NCBI RefSeq assembly: GCF_004770995.1
Contig: NZ_RQHW01000078.1
Coordinates: 104,344 to 168,343, forward strand
Direction of reading: 5' to 3'
Origin: Leptospira idonii
GTDB lineage: Bacteria > Spirochaetota > Leptospiria > Leptospirales > Leptospiraceae
DNA: 64,000 nt
The translations under genes and the position numbers were made by a program. The notes below the pieces were generated by a model. The model was not told the DNA's origin and did not search any database. It saw nothing but the letters and a program-made list of their open reading frames with translations. Every line of letters begins with the position of its first letter. Within the stretch, counting starts at the first letter, position 1. Positions 56,066 through 64,000 of this stretch are shown piece after piece.

Positions 56066-57853
56066 TTAAAGCTTCAAACTCAGGATGACGGTAAGACCTT
56101 CTCCCGGTTGGGAAATGGTGCTGATCACACCTTCCAACTGTTCTGTCAGATTCCGCACCAACATAAATCCCAAATGGTTCCCTGTCTTAGGATTGATCAT
56201 TCCGGGAAGACCTTCCCCATCATCAGACACCACTAAATTCACATGGTTGTTGATTTTGTTCAGATGGATTCGAATCTCTCCTTTCTGACCGGAAGGATAG
56301 GCATATTTCAAAGAGTTGGTGATGAGTTCGTTCAAAATCAAACCCATCGGTAAAGCTCGTTTCAAATCGATCTTCACAGGATCCAACTTCACGGAAAACA
56401 GAACCTTCTCCGGATCGATGACATACATTTCCGAAAAGGAATGAATCAAATCCTGAATGTAGGTATGAAGATCCAGTTTATCGATATCGGAAGAACGATA
56501 TAAACCTTCATAGATTTTAGACATGGAATGAATTCTGGATTGAGCGTTTAAAAAAATCCGTTTCGAATCTTCATCCTTTAAATTGTGAAATTCAAAACTC
56601 AATAGGCTGGAAACTACATTCAAACTGTTTTTCACACGATGCTGCAGCTCTTTCAAAAGGATCTCTTTTTCTGCGATGGATTTTTGTAGTTCTTTTTCTG
56701 TCTGTTTGATTTGAGTGATATCGTTATTGATGCTGAGTAGATAATGTTCACCGTTGATTTCGATCTGTTCGACGAAAATCTGAAGCACACCGGTTTCTCC
56801 TGTTTTGCGAAGAAATTCGAGTTCGATTCCCTCCACCTTTCCAGTCTCCTTCAGAATGGACATCATCCAATCCAAACTGTTCGGATTGACCCAAAACTCC
56901 AGTTCGGCGGAGGTTCTACCGATCACTTCGGAACGGCTCAACCTAAACATCTTCAAAAACTCGTCATTTACATCCACATAAACACCGTCCTTGTAACGGG
57001 ACAAAGACATCCCCAAAGGGCTGGTTTTGAAAATGGTGGAAAATCGAATTTCGCTCGCCTTTAAATTCTCTTGAATTTTATATTCCTCCGTCACATCCCG
57101 AAAGACAAGAACGACGCCTAACGTCTCTCCGTTTTCATTCAGAATGGGAGCGCCGCTGTCTGAAATTTGATATTCTTTGCCATCTTTAGAAAGTAAGGCG
57201 GTATGATTGGCAAGACCCACGATTTTTCCCGTCTGCAGAACCTTATCCACAGGATTTTCCACCGGTTTTCTGGACTTTGCGTTTACGATCTTAAAAACAT
57301 CAGAGATCGTATGACCGAGCGCATCGTGGTAACTCCAACCGGTCAGTTTTTCCGCAATAGGATTCATTTTTGTGATCGCACCGTGGTTGTCCGTAGCGAT
57401 CACAGCATCACCTATCGAATTTAAGGTGACTCTTAGTTTTTCTTCTTTCTTCTTGGTTCTCTGATTGGCTTCGAAGAGTTCGAAAGCCATTTCAATGGAA
57501 GACTGTAAAACAAAATCGCCGGAGTTTTTGATCACATATCCGTAACGAGTGATTCCTTTTACCCTTTCCACCATCTCCTTTTCCGAATGAGAGGTGAGAA
57601 ATACGATGGGGACTTCTTGGATTTCCAAGATCACTTTGGAGGTTTGGGTTCCGTCGATCCCTGAGCCCAAATCGATATCCATCAGAATCAAATCGATTCC
57701 TTTCTGTTTTTTGACGGTTTCGATCGCCTTTTCCCCTGAAGTAGCGGATATTACATTATAACCAGCAAATCGTAAAGATTGTGACTCTGCCATACCGATG
57801 ATAACATCGTCTTCAACTAACAGAAGAGTTTTTTTATCTTTTTCATTACTCAT
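56066..57853 (-). CDS. Receiver-PAS-PAS-histidine kinase hybrid (HisKA_2 type)
   Basis: A 595-residue soluble signalling protein. The N-terminal receiver has LLLVEDDVIIGMAES, phospho-acceptor Asp in LILMDIDLGSGIDG, and Lys in YGYVIKNSGDF. Two PAS domains follow (about 140-255 and 265-385). The kinase core has the HisKA_2 phosphorylation motif LLKELQHRVKNSLNVVSSLL and a HATPase with LILNELITNSLKYAYPSGQ and DDGEGLPG. Receiver-first hybrids of this kind are often activated by another kinase. A GGAGG precedes the start. Confidence 0.93.
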   Translation of the reverse strand: MSNEKDKKTLLLVEDDVIIGMAESQSLRFAGYNVISATSGEKAIETVKKQKGIDLILMDIDLGSGIDGTQTSKVILEIQEVPIVFLTSHSEKEMVERVKGITRYGYVIKNSGDFVLQSSIEMAFELFEANQRTKKKEEKLRVTLNSIGDAVIATDNHGAITKMNPIAEKLTGWSYHDALGHTISDVFKIVNAKSRKPVENPVDKVLQTGKIVGLANHTALLSKDGKEYQISDSGAPILNENGETLGVVLVFRDVTEEYKIQENLKASEIRFSTIFKTSPLGMSLSRYKDGVYVDVNDEFLKMFRLSRSEVIGRTSAELEFWVNPNSLDWMMSILKETGKVEGIELEFLRKTGETGVLQIFVEQIEINGEHYLLSINNDITQIKQTEKELQKSIAEKEILLKELQHRVKNSLNVVSSLLSFEFHNLKDEDSKRIFLNAQSRIHSMSKIYEGLYRSSDIDKLDLHTYIQDLIHSFSEMYVIDPEKVLFSVKLDPVKIDLKRALPMGLILNELITNSLKYAYPSGQKGEIRIHLNKINNHVNLVVSDDGEGLPGMINPKTGNHLGFMLVRNLTEQLEGVISTISQPGEGLTVILSLKL

Positions 57854-57950
57854 CGCTGCATCCTCCCCTCACCCTATTTTAAGAACAAATTAGATTGGAA
57901 AAATTGTAAATTGAGAGGGAAAAATCCATTTTAACATATAATTTTAAAAT

Positions 57951-58199
57951 TTGAACCAGAAAGATTCGGCCGAAGCGACACTGATTTTTTTACAAATAAA
58001 GGTAAAAGCTAACAAAAATTTTTACATTTGCGACAATTATGTCTACCTGTTCAGTAAGAAGGAAAATTCCCAGTTCCTACACATAACAGAGGTCAAATCA
58101 ACGACCTTTCATAGAATCGCCTCTCAATTTCCTAAAAAGGGATTTTTATTGCACTACGATCAACAAAAAAATCAGTTTTACTTTAAAAAATTCGAATAA
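57951..58199 (+). CDS. Small hypothetical open frame, AT-rich
   Basis: An 82-codon frame starting at TTG with no visible ribosome site. The product (FYICDNYVYLFSKKENSQFL, then HITEVKSTTFHRI) faintly recalls the strand pattern of LytTR DNA-binding domains, but not enough to name. It is divergent from the kinase gene. It may be a remnant. Confidence 0.35.
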   Translation: MNQKDSAEATLIFLQIKVKANKNFYICDNYVYLFSKKENSQFLHITEVKSTTFHRIASQFPKKGFLLHYDQQKNQFYFKKFE

Positions 58200-58244
58200 G
58201 CCAAAATACAAAATACGTGGACTAGTTTTGTGATTAGAACTTTC

Positions 58245-58285
58245 ATGTCCAACGTTTAACTTTGCAAAAGTTAGACGTTGGACAT
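58245..58285. promoter_or_regulatory. Near-perfect 19-bp inverted repeat before a tiny open frame
   Basis: ATGTCCAACGTTTAACTTT (58245-58263) pairs with AAAGTTAGACGTTGGACAT (58267-58285) around loop GCA with a single T/G mismatch. It sits 2 bases before an AGGAG ribosome site, so a hairpin here could control translation or bind a regulator. Confidence 0.65.
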
Positions 58286-58298
58286 ATAGGAGCGTTTT

Positions 58299-58403
58299 GT
58301 GAGTCAAAAAATCAAACTCCTGTTCGGTGGTTTTTGTAAAAAGGGAAAAAGCAGCCCGAGTTATGTGAGCAAAAACAGATCATTCTTTCGAAGAGGAAGG
58401 TAA
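58299..58403 (+). CDS. Tiny basic protein, 34 residues
   Basis: AGGAG (58288-58292), six bases, then GTG opens a 34-codon frame ending at TAA 58403. The product starts MSQKIKLLFGGFCKKGKSS and ends SKNRSFFRRGR, strongly basic with one Cys. It directly follows the 19-bp inverted repeat. Ribosome site, spacing and hairpin make translation plausible. I know no homologue. Confidence 0.45.
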   Translation: MSQKIKLLFGGFCKKGKSSPSYVSKNRSFFRRGR

Positions 58404-58422
58404 CAGCACCCACCCCTTGCTC

Positions 58423-58845
58423 TTACTTAGATTCCGATCCGGACGGATCAGGTTCAAAAAAAGCCAAATTCTCGGGGCCTTCGTGGATCACGATCCTTTT
58501 GATTTGGCCTTTCGTTTTCGCAACTTCGTCTTTTAATCCGGAAAAAAACCAACGAGCCACATTTTCCGAAGTAGGGTTCACACCCTTAAAATCAGGATGG
58601 TCGTTGATCAAAATATGATCGATGCTGTGTACAAGCTCTTGGAGGCGATTGCGGGCCGTCAGGAAGTCATAACTGATTCCATCCGGGCGAATGTTCTCAT
58701 TTCCTGACAAAAACACCTCTACCTTCCAGGAATGGCCGTGGATGGGTTCATCCGAGCCATCCGGAAAATAATCGTAAAGGAAGTGAGCGGATTCAAACCT
58801 ACCCTCAATGCGCACATAAAATTTCCCAAATTCCGAGGTAAACAT
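58423..58845 (-). CDS. 6-pyruvoyl-tetrahydropterin synthase / QueD-like protein
   Basis: About 140 residues. Zinc histidines are in FESAHFLYDY and PIHGHSWKVEVF, and the catalytic region includes LVHSIDHILINDHPDF and PTSENVARWFF. The enzyme makes 6-carboxy-tetrahydropterin for queuosine or a pterin cofactor. The family Cys usually near residue 25 is not seen: DGSDEPIHGHSW occupies that place, so activity may differ. I chose ATG 58845 (MFTSEFGKF); the frame is open to 58926. Confidence 0.87.
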   Translation of the reverse strand: MFTSEFGKFYVRIEGRFESAHFLYDYFPDGSDEPIHGHSWKVEVFLSGNENIRPDGISYDFLTARNRLQELVHSIDHILINDHPDFKGVNPTSENVARWFFSGLKDEVAKTKGQIKRIVIHEGPENLAFFEPDPSGSESK

Positions 58846-58910
58846 TCCATTGACGAATAGACGACAGTCTATTATTTGTATAGTTAATTTCCTTTTTGAG
58901 GTATTCCGGC

Positions 58911-59132
58911 ATGACTGAGTCAACAAAAGCCCGTTTTTATAAAGAAATGACAGTGGGAGAAGCCATTGCCATTCACCCGGAAGCTGGACTTGTTTTCTCC
59001 AGCTACCATTTAGGTGGATGCTCTCACTGCTCCATCAACGAAGTAGAGACCATCGAACAAGTTTGTATGGGATACGGAGTAGAAGTAGAGACTCTCATCG
59101 ACTCCCTCAACAATCTTTTCGCAGAAGATTAA
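58911..59132 (+). CDS. DUF1858 domain protein
   Basis: A 73-residue protein. The pattern MTVGEAIAIHPEAGLVF, then GGCSHCSINEVETIEQVCMG and LIDSLNNLF, is that of DUF1858, a hybrid-cluster-associated disulfide oxidoreductase-like domain with a CxxC. The function is unknown. GAGG precedes the ATG. It is divergent from the QueD-like gene with about 65 bases between. Confidence 0.87.
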   Translation: MTESTKARFYKEMTVGEAIAIHPEAGLVFSSYHLGGCSHCSINEVETIEQVCMGYGVEVETLIDSLNNLFAED

Positions 59133-59159
59133 TCTTCCTTCACTGTCCTAAGGGCAAGC

Positions 59160-59186
59160 CCCGGATTTTGTTTCACAAACTCCGGG
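59160..59186 (+). terminator. Probable terminator after the DUF1858 gene
   Basis: CCCGGA (59160-59165) and TCCGGG (59181-59186) form a 6-bp GC stem with a T-rich loop. A second GC-rich tract follows (about 59187-59225), but there is no clean T run, so tentative. Confidence 0.35.
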
Positions 59187-59316
59187 TCGGGCTGCTTCGG
59201 GCTCCGCTTACGCTTCGGTCCTCCCACTCCCTTTTTATACTGAGTTCGTTTCTCTTCTTTTCTAGAGATCCTTATTTTCATTTTCGTCGGACTTAGAACC
59301 CGCCGCATCCCTCTTG

Positions 59317-60177
59317 CTATTTCTTAATCTGTCCCAATTGATTTTTTCGATGGATCAGCCATTCGTGAAGGTTCATCTGTGTTTCATTGATTACAAATTC
59401 CGAATAGTGATAGTATCTTCGATCTTTTGCATCCATCGTAAGTGGAACGAATTTGCTAGGGTCTTGGAACAATGCATTTGCAATATTGGAAGGCATAAGA
59501 GTGCTTTCTCCGTTCGTCAAATGAGTGTAAGATGCTACCGGTGTTAAGGAGAGGGAAGCTGATTTAGAAAGATCCAGATCCTTGGCACCTTTCGATACCA
59601 ACAAAGCCTTTAACTTTTGTGCGCCGGCTTTTCCTGCAACCTCTTTCCTATCTAACTTTTGTAAGAATATATTCTTGCCTGTACTTGTAACATAAATGTT
59701 CACACTCGCACCGGACTTCACTAAAAATTCGGCGATATCGTATTGTTCCAGTTCAATTTGTACGAGCAAAGGTGTTTCATCATGAGCAGCACCAAAAGCT
59801 TCCCTAAATCCGCCGAAATTAGGATTCGCACCTTTATTCACTAACAATTTCGCAATTTCTAATGTTTTTGCCTTTTCTAAAGGAGAACGATTCCCAGCAC
59901 GATACCTTAAGAAACCGGAGCCATAAACGCATTCTCGTGATCTTAAATTCGGATCGGCACCCTTTTCGAGTAAAAGTTTTACCAAATCAATGTCTCCGAT
60001 TCTTGCGGCCATATAAAGTGACGATTCGCAATCTATATCGTTCGGATCTCCTCCATCCAATAAACGTTGTTTGGCTTCCTCTGTTTTACCTTCTCCAATT
60101 ATACGAGGTAGAGGCGTTTTACAATTTGAGGTAAAAAGCGCAGCTACGATCAGCAATGTAAAAATTCTTTGGTTCAT
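59317..60177 (-). CDS. Ankyrin-repeat lipoprotein
   Basis: A 286-residue protein with a lipoprotein signal (FTLLIVAALFTSNC). About four ankyrin repeats follow: SSLYMAARIGDIDLVKLLLE, KGADPNLRS, EIAKLLVNKGANPNF, and QYDIAEFLVKSGASVNIY. The C-terminal 90 residues are non-repeat. Exported ankyrin lipoproteins usually bind proteins at the cell envelope; the partner is unknown. Somewhat AT-rich. Confidence 0.88.
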   Translation of the reverse strand: MNQRIFTLLIVAALFTSNCKTPLPRIIGEGKTEEAKQRLLDGGDPNDIDCESSLYMAARIGDIDLVKLLLEKGADPNLRSRECVYGSGFLRYRAGNRSPLEKAKTLEIAKLLVNKGANPNFGGFREAFGAAHDETPLLVQIELEQYDIAEFLVKSGASVNIYVTSTGKNIFLQKLDRKEVAGKAGAQKLKALLVSKGAKDLDLSKSASLSLTPVASYTHLTNGESTLMPSNIANALFQDPSKFVPLTMDAKDRRYYHYSEFVINETQMNLHEWLIHRKNQLGQIKK

Positions 60178-60312
60178 TTAAATCACTCCGTTCCCCATCT
60201 TTGAAAGAAAATTCACAAAGTATATAAAATTTTTCAAATATTCTACCATACAAATTGTTAAACTAAGCACAACTCGCCTTGACCGAAAAACTATCCACTC
60301 CCTCTTGGTAAT

Positions 60313-61074
60313 TTAAAATAAAATGCGAGATCCTTTTCTATCGAAGTAATATTCGCTTTCACAAGAGGAACATTTATAACGCCCGTAACTCGGAATGACT
60401 TTAGGAGCACTGCAGCTAGGACAAAGCACTGTTTTTAAATTCCCTGTAGAAAATCGAATCGATTCCTTATGACGATCTCTCCATCCGAAAAAAAGAAAAC
60501 AATGAGCAAGCGAAAATCCTAACATAAAACCGACGACATGCGAATAAAATACATAAGCGGTTTCATTCGCCTGCATTTCCCAGAACATAACAATAAATTG
60601 ATAGGGAACCCAAAATATAAGGCTTGTTACTACGGGAAGATCCGAAAACATGAATTTTTTGGTAATGAGAGTCGTTTTTACTTTCGGAAAAAACACAATA
60701 TACATTCCCAAAATTCCGGAGACTACACCGGAAGCACCTAATATAGGTAAGGTAGAATTCCAATTCAAAAGAACATAAGATAAATTTACAAAAATAGAAA
60801 GAAAGACCAATACTATAATAAAAAGGAAATGGCCTAATACATCCTCAATATTGTCCCCATACATGTAAAAGTAGATACAATTGATTAGAATTTCCCAAAA
60901 GCTTTTATGGAAAAAGATGTTCGTTACAAGGGAGTGTAAATCCACTTCTTTAGAAGCTTGAAACAAATCCAACCGAAACACGTTCGTAAAAAATACGAAA
61001 ATCCAAATCAATATTAGGAAAAAGGTAACGAAGGGAGTGATGGAACGATGATTTGCTTTTTCAATAATAAACAT
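60313..61074 (-). CDS. Rhomboid family intramembrane protease with C-terminal zinc ribbon
   Basis: A 253-residue membrane protein with about six helices. The catalytic Ser is in LGASGVVSGILGMY and the His in YSHVVGFMLGFSLAH, the rhomboid dyad. The usual first-loop WR is replaced and the helix-two motif HxxxN is only partly seen (NCIYFYMYGDN). The cytoplasmic C-terminus has a zinc ribbon, CPSCSAPKV...YKCSSCESEY. Rhomboids cleave membrane proteins within the bilayer. Zinc ribbons fused to rhomboids are uncommon. Confidence 0.87.
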   Translation of the reverse strand: MFIIEKANHRSITPFVTFFLILIWIFVFFTNVFRLDLFQASKEVDLHSLVTNIFFHKSFWEILINCIYFYMYGDNIEDVLGHFLFIIVLVFLSIFVNLSYVLLNWNSTLPILGASGVVSGILGMYIVFFPKVKTTLITKKFMFSDLPVVTSLIFWVPYQFIVMFWEMQANETAYVFYSHVVGFMLGFSLAHCFLFFGWRDRHKESIRFSTGNLKTVLCPSCSAPKVIPSYGRYKCSSCESEYYFDRKGSRILF

Positions 61075-61129
61075 AAATCATCGCCATAGCACCTAACTTA
61101 AACTAAAGTTGATTTTCAGCAAGGAATAT

Positions 61130-62095
61130 TTATTTACTGAATCGTATCACTTCGTTTCGAATGGGTTTCACAGTTTGCAAGTATGCGAATATTGCGGATA
61201 AATCTTCCTTGGTCATATTCCCATACATTCCCCAAGGCATAATCGTGTTATAACCTTCTTTTTCGACAACATGAGGTTTGTACGTTTTGGAATCGAAACT
61301 TTTAAACAGATTTACGAATCGATCTTCCGACCAATTTCCGATTCCTGTTTCCCGATCGGGTGTGATATTGGAAGAACGAACCACACTGCCGTCTCCCATA
61401 GGAAATTCAAAACCGCCAGCGAGTTCCATTCCTTCTATCGGTTTTCCTTTTTCTTGTTTCGTATGGCAGTCCGCACAACTCGCAGCAGTAAATAGATACT
61501 TACCATATTCCAAACGATCGGAAGGTTTCGGGATCTGTGTGAAATTAGCTTTCGTAGGAATGGTGCGAATGATTAGATTCATAGGAAAATCGGATTCGGA
61601 TTGAGGGATTTCTTTTTTAATTGGTTCCAGGCTTCGCAAATAAACGATGATGGAATCGATATCTTCCGAATCCATCTTTCCATAATTCAGATAGGGCATC
61701 ACAGGAAACAGAGGACGACCGTTTTTACTGACTCCAGTAGTGATGGCTCTTTTGATTTCTCCGTCCGTCCAGTCACCTAAGGAATCTGGAGTGATGTTGG
61801 GAGCGAAATACTTTCCTGGAAAACCGAGCTTCTGATTGAACTCTTCCCCACCCGCACCCAAACTTCCCGGGACAATTGGACCTGCATATAAATTCCAATC
61901 CCTTTGCGAATGGCAATCCATACAAGCGGCAACCGCATTCGCAAGATAACGACCTCGTTCCCATCGAGCAGAAGTGCGTTCGATTGTAATCGATTCCGGC
62001 TTTTCCTGTTTTGGAAAAGCAAACATGATATATAAGAAGAAACAGGCAGCGATCGCTGCCAAAACGGAGAAGGTGGAAATTAATATTTTTTTCAC
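61130..62095 (-). CDS. Dihaem c-type cytochrome
   Basis: About 321 residues with an N-terminal membrane anchor (ILISTFSVLAAIAACFFLYI). Two haem-attachment sites are visible: CMDCHSQRDW near residue 60 and CADCHTKQEKG near 220. Each sits in a cytochrome c domain ending with a Met-ligand region (LFPVMPYLNYGKMDSEDI, NTIMPWGMYGNMTKEDL). It resembles the cytochrome subunit of alcohol or gluconate-type dehydrogenases. No catalytic subunit is adjacent, though an NAD(P)-type alcohol dehydrogenase lies nearby. The start is GTG 62095; the frame is open to 62158. Confidence 0.88.
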   Translation of the reverse strand: MKKILISTFSVLAAIAACFFLYIMFAFPKQEKPESITIERTSARWERGRYLANAVAACMDCHSQRDWNLYAGPIVPGSLGAGGEEFNQKLGFPGKYFAPNITPDSLGDWTDGEIKRAITTGVSKNGRPLFPVMPYLNYGKMDSEDIDSIIVYLRSLEPIKKEIPQSESDFPMNLIIRTIPTKANFTQIPKPSDRLEYGKYLFTAASCADCHTKQEKGKPIEGMELAGGFEFPMGDGSVVRSSNITPDRETGIGNWSEDRFVNLFKSFDSKTYKPHVVEKEGYNTIMPWGMYGNMTKEDLSAIFAYLQTVKPIRNEVIRFSK

Positions 62096-62249
62096 GAAGC
62101 AACCTAATTCTTGTTCTAAAAGTGAAATAGAAGTAACAAGAATCTTTGCACAACGCAACTAGAAACTCAAAACTATATTAGAATTTATGAATTCTATTTG
62201 AGAATGAAAATCAAATATAAACGAAGTTTAACGAAACGAATGAACCTAT

Positions 62250-63260
62250 CTATATTTGAATCACTATCTTTCCGAAATGAGAACCAGATTTCAAATAATC
62301 GAGAGCTTCTTTCGTTTCAGATAGAGGGAAAATTCGGTCGATCACAGGTTTGAGTCCACTCGCTTCTATGGCGGCATTCATAGCCTGAAACGCCTTTCTT
62401 CCTCCCACGACAATTCCCTGCACCTTGATATTGTTCATGACAACAGGAAGAAGGTTCAGTTCACCGGAACGTCCTGCCAAAATTCCGATCAAATGAATCA
62501 CTCCGAAAGGTTTGCAAGCGATAATCGACTGCTCCAAAGTTCCCGCTCCTCCTACTTCCACGATATGATCGGCTCCGATTTTTTCCGTTAGGCTGCGGAT
62601 CTGTTTTCCCCATTCGGGAACTTCTTTGTAATTGATCAGAAAGTCGGCTCCCAAAGATTTTCCTTTGGATAATTTTTCCTCGCTGGAAGAAGTCAAAAAT
62701 ACTTTCGCCCCTGCTTGTTTGGCAAACTGCAATGCAAACAAAGAAACACCACCTGTTCCCTGTACAACGACAGTATGACCCGGAAGTAATTTACTGAATA
62801 CATGAAAACTGGACCAGGCTGTGAGCGCTGCGCAAGGAAGAGTCGCACCCTCTTCAAAACTCAAATGTTTAGGCATGGCCACCAAACCGGTTTCGGGAAA
62901 AAGAATGTATTCCCGTAAGGTTCCGTCCAAAGGACCACCTAATGTGTGTCTCATTTCTTGATGAGTAGCGTGATCTGCGATCCAGTTAGGAGCGAATGTG
63001 GCAAGCACCTTGTCTCCTACTTTCCATTCAGTGACACCTTCTCCTATCTCAACTACTTCTCCCGCTCCGTCGCTACAAGGAACCATAGGAGTCGGAAACT
63101 TAGGATTGTATTTGCCCGCAATGACTAGGTTGTCCCTGAAGTTCAGAGATGCGGCTCGCATACGAACCAATACTTGGCCGGCTTTCGGTTTTCCCGGTTC
63201 GGGGGCGTCTGCTAAAGAAAGATTTTGAATTCCAAAAGAGGAGAGTTGAATTTGTTTCAT
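62250..63260 (-). CDS. Zinc-type alcohol dehydrogenase-like oxidoreductase (MDR superfamily)
   Basis: A 336-residue medium-chain dehydrogenase/reductase. The N-terminal catalytic part has ASLNFRDNLVIAGKY and MVPCSDGAGEVVEIGEGVTE. The Rossmann part has HTVVVQGTGGVSLFALQFAK. The set of zinc-ligand Cys/His is incomplete, so it probably belongs to the quinone-oxidoreductase-like or zinc-independent branch. Substrate unknown. The VOC gene lies upstream on the same strand. Confidence 0.88.
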   Translation of the reverse strand: MKQIQLSSFGIQNLSLADAPEPGKPKAGQVLVRMRAASLNFRDNLVIAGKYNPKFPTPMVPCSDGAGEVVEIGEGVTEWKVGDKVLATFAPNWIADHATHQEMRHTLGGPLDGTLREYILFPETGLVAMPKHLSFEEGATLPCAALTAWSSFHVFSKLLPGHTVVVQGTGGVSLFALQFAKQAGAKVFLTSSSEEKLSKGKSLGADFLINYKEVPEWGKQIRSLTEKIGADHIVEVGGAGTLEQSIIACKPFGVIHLIGILAGRSGELNLLPVVMNNIKVQGIVVGGRKAFQAMNAAIEASGLKPVIDRIFPLSETKEALDYLKSGSHFGKIVIQI

Positions 63261-63299
63261 TCGATTTTATATGTTTATATTTTTAGAGTGCTTCCGATT

Positions 63300-63728
63300 T
63301 CAGTCGGGAAGAACTACTTCGCCTTTTGCATTCAAAGGAAAAAAAGGATTGTGAGCAACCTCAAAAAGATGTCCATCCGGATCTTCGAAATAAGCGCTGT
63401 ATCCTCCCCAAAAAACCTTTTGAGGCGTCTTGAGAATCTTAGCGCCGAGAGAACGAACTTTTTCAATCACCTCATCCACTTCCTGTTCGCTCTCCGCATT
63501 ATAAGCGAGTGTGATTCCGGGAAATCCGCTTCCTTTTTCATCCACCTCAGCATCCTCGGCCAAAGACTTTCTGTTAAAAAGAGAAAGGACAAGGCCATTT
63601 AACTGAAAAAAGGCGACTGTTTCTTGGCTGGCGCTTGATTTTTTCCAACCTAAACCTTTCTCGTAAAATTGGAGAGAACGGGAAAGATCGGAAACTCCTA
63701 GAGTGATTAGGTTGAGTTTTTGTTTCAT
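63300..63728 (-). CDS. VOC (glyoxalase/bleomycin resistance) family protein
   Basis: A 142-residue protein of two beta-alpha-beta-beta-beta modules. LITLGVSDLSRSLQFYEKGL starts the first, and GYSAYFEDPDGHLFEVAHNP ends the second with a conserved metal-ligand Glu. Substrate unknown; some members are dioxygenases, others resistance proteins. It ends 39 bases before the alcohol dehydrogenase start on the same strand. Confidence 0.88.
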   Translation of the reverse strand: MKQKLNLITLGVSDLSRSLQFYEKGLGWKKSSASQETVAFFQLNGLVLSLFNRKSLAEDAEVDEKGSGFPGITLAYNAESEQEVDEVIEKVRSLGAKILKTPQKVFWGGYSAYFEDPDGHLFEVAHNPFFPLNAKGEVVLPD

Positions 63729-63786
63729 AATGAAATCTAATTCTTGAGGAAAATAAAATTAGGTAAAGTAAAAAGAGGCGGCCTAT

Positions 63787-63800
63787 TTGTGGTACCTACC
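63787..63800. repeat. Copy of the TTGTGGTACCTACC repeat
   Basis: TTGTGGTACCTACC, identical to the 14-mer at 7582-7595. It lies between the VOC gene and the partial gene at the window end. The 17 bases from 63789 also match 31562-31578 exactly. Confidence 0.75.
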
Positions 63801-63976
63801 GCAGCTCCCCGAAAGGAAAGGGCAAAAAGGTGAAAACATTTTTAAAAAAATTTGCGAAAATGGAAAATGAATATCGAAAACAACTTACATGAGATATATG
63901 GAACGCATTGGGTGGCGGGTCTATGGAGTTCCTACCAAAAAACGGACATTAAAAAGCTCCTTTTTAGGAGACAAAA

Positions 63977-64000
63977 ATGTCGAAGAAAATCAAATATTAT
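63977..64000 (+). CDS. Start of a gene cut by the window edge
   Basis: ATG at 63977 preceded by GGAG at 63967-63970, six bases away; the product begins MSKKIKYY. Only eight codons are visible, so no function can be given. The ribosome site can pair with CTCC at 63957-63960. Confidence 0.55.

Noticed and set aside
58247..58283. RYYYAAC and GTTRRRY boxes within the 19-bp inverted repeat, read as an integron attC site
   Set aside because: The boxes lie next to the loop rather than at the base of the stem, and no integrase or cassette array is seen.

Overview
The window looks like a chromosomal segment of a Leptospira-type spirochaete, closer to the free-living species than to a reduced pathogen. 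This rests on family content and style, not on any search. It carries an oversized RodA, a DUF1574 protein beside an MBOAT acyltransferase, a ChpI/ChpK-like (MazEF-type) toxin-antitoxin remnant, many 7TMR-DISM and PAS signalling proteins, and metabolism built on acetoacetyl-CoA synthetase and acyl-CoA dehydrogenase. Base composition is moderate in core genes and clearly AT-rich in several accessory patches. I saw no rRNA, tRNA, CRISPR array or transposase.

Layout. 1-839 is a partial Ppx/GppA phosphatase. mreB (992-2014) ends at a strong terminator. It is separated from mreC-mreD-mrdA-rodA (7682-12813) by about 5.6 kb of mostly AT-rich accessory DNA. That DNA holds an ImmA/IrrE-like peptidase beside a fusion of a class III cyclase-like domain and a degenerate NUDIX domain, a ChaA-like cation antiporter, several unknown small genes and a secreted protein. 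12819-18086 has ribF, a STAS protein, exported proteins, a J-domain protein and manA. 18165-21088 has an SDR epimerase, a pirin and a beta-propeller glycosidase-like protein. 21155-21893 is an AT-rich pair of unknown genes, followed by a structured repeat-like element and a GlpT/UhpC-type transporter.

23485-27167 is cysteine synthase, a membrane fatty-acid/sterol hydroxylase and a 7TMR-DISM histidine kinase. 27228-29170 holds alpha/beta hydrolases and a deletion scar where a TetR gene and a hydrolase gene both lost their 5' ends. 29167-33812 has aacS, an MBOAT acyltransferase and DUF1574. 33838-39810 is a complete heavy-metal RND efflux operon (small His/Cys protein, CzcC, CzcB and CzcA types). 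39759-42822 has a dienelactone hydrolase, then an isoprenoid-synthase-fold protein overlapping a radical SAM enzyme, with a divergent small Nif11-like peptide gene.

42885-47132 has a SpoIIE-type phosphatase, an acyl-CoA dehydrogenase and MepB. 47192-47631 is a decayed MazEF-type module. 47805-50858 is a fatty-acid desaturase, its ferredoxin-reductase partner and a divergent TetR regulator, with two copies of a palindromic operator between them. The rest comprises a ClC channel, an AhpD-like protein, a self-sufficient CYP102-type P450-reductase fusion, a REC-PAS-PAS kinase, a QueD-like protein, an ankyrin lipoprotein, a rhomboid protease with a zinc ribbon, a dihaem cytochrome c, an alcohol dehydrogenase and a VOC protein.

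Best candidates for something new are the peptidase/cyclase-NUDIX pair, the radical SAM/isoprenoid-synthase/Nif11-like group, and a dispersed short repeat (GGTAGGTACCACA) seen five times.
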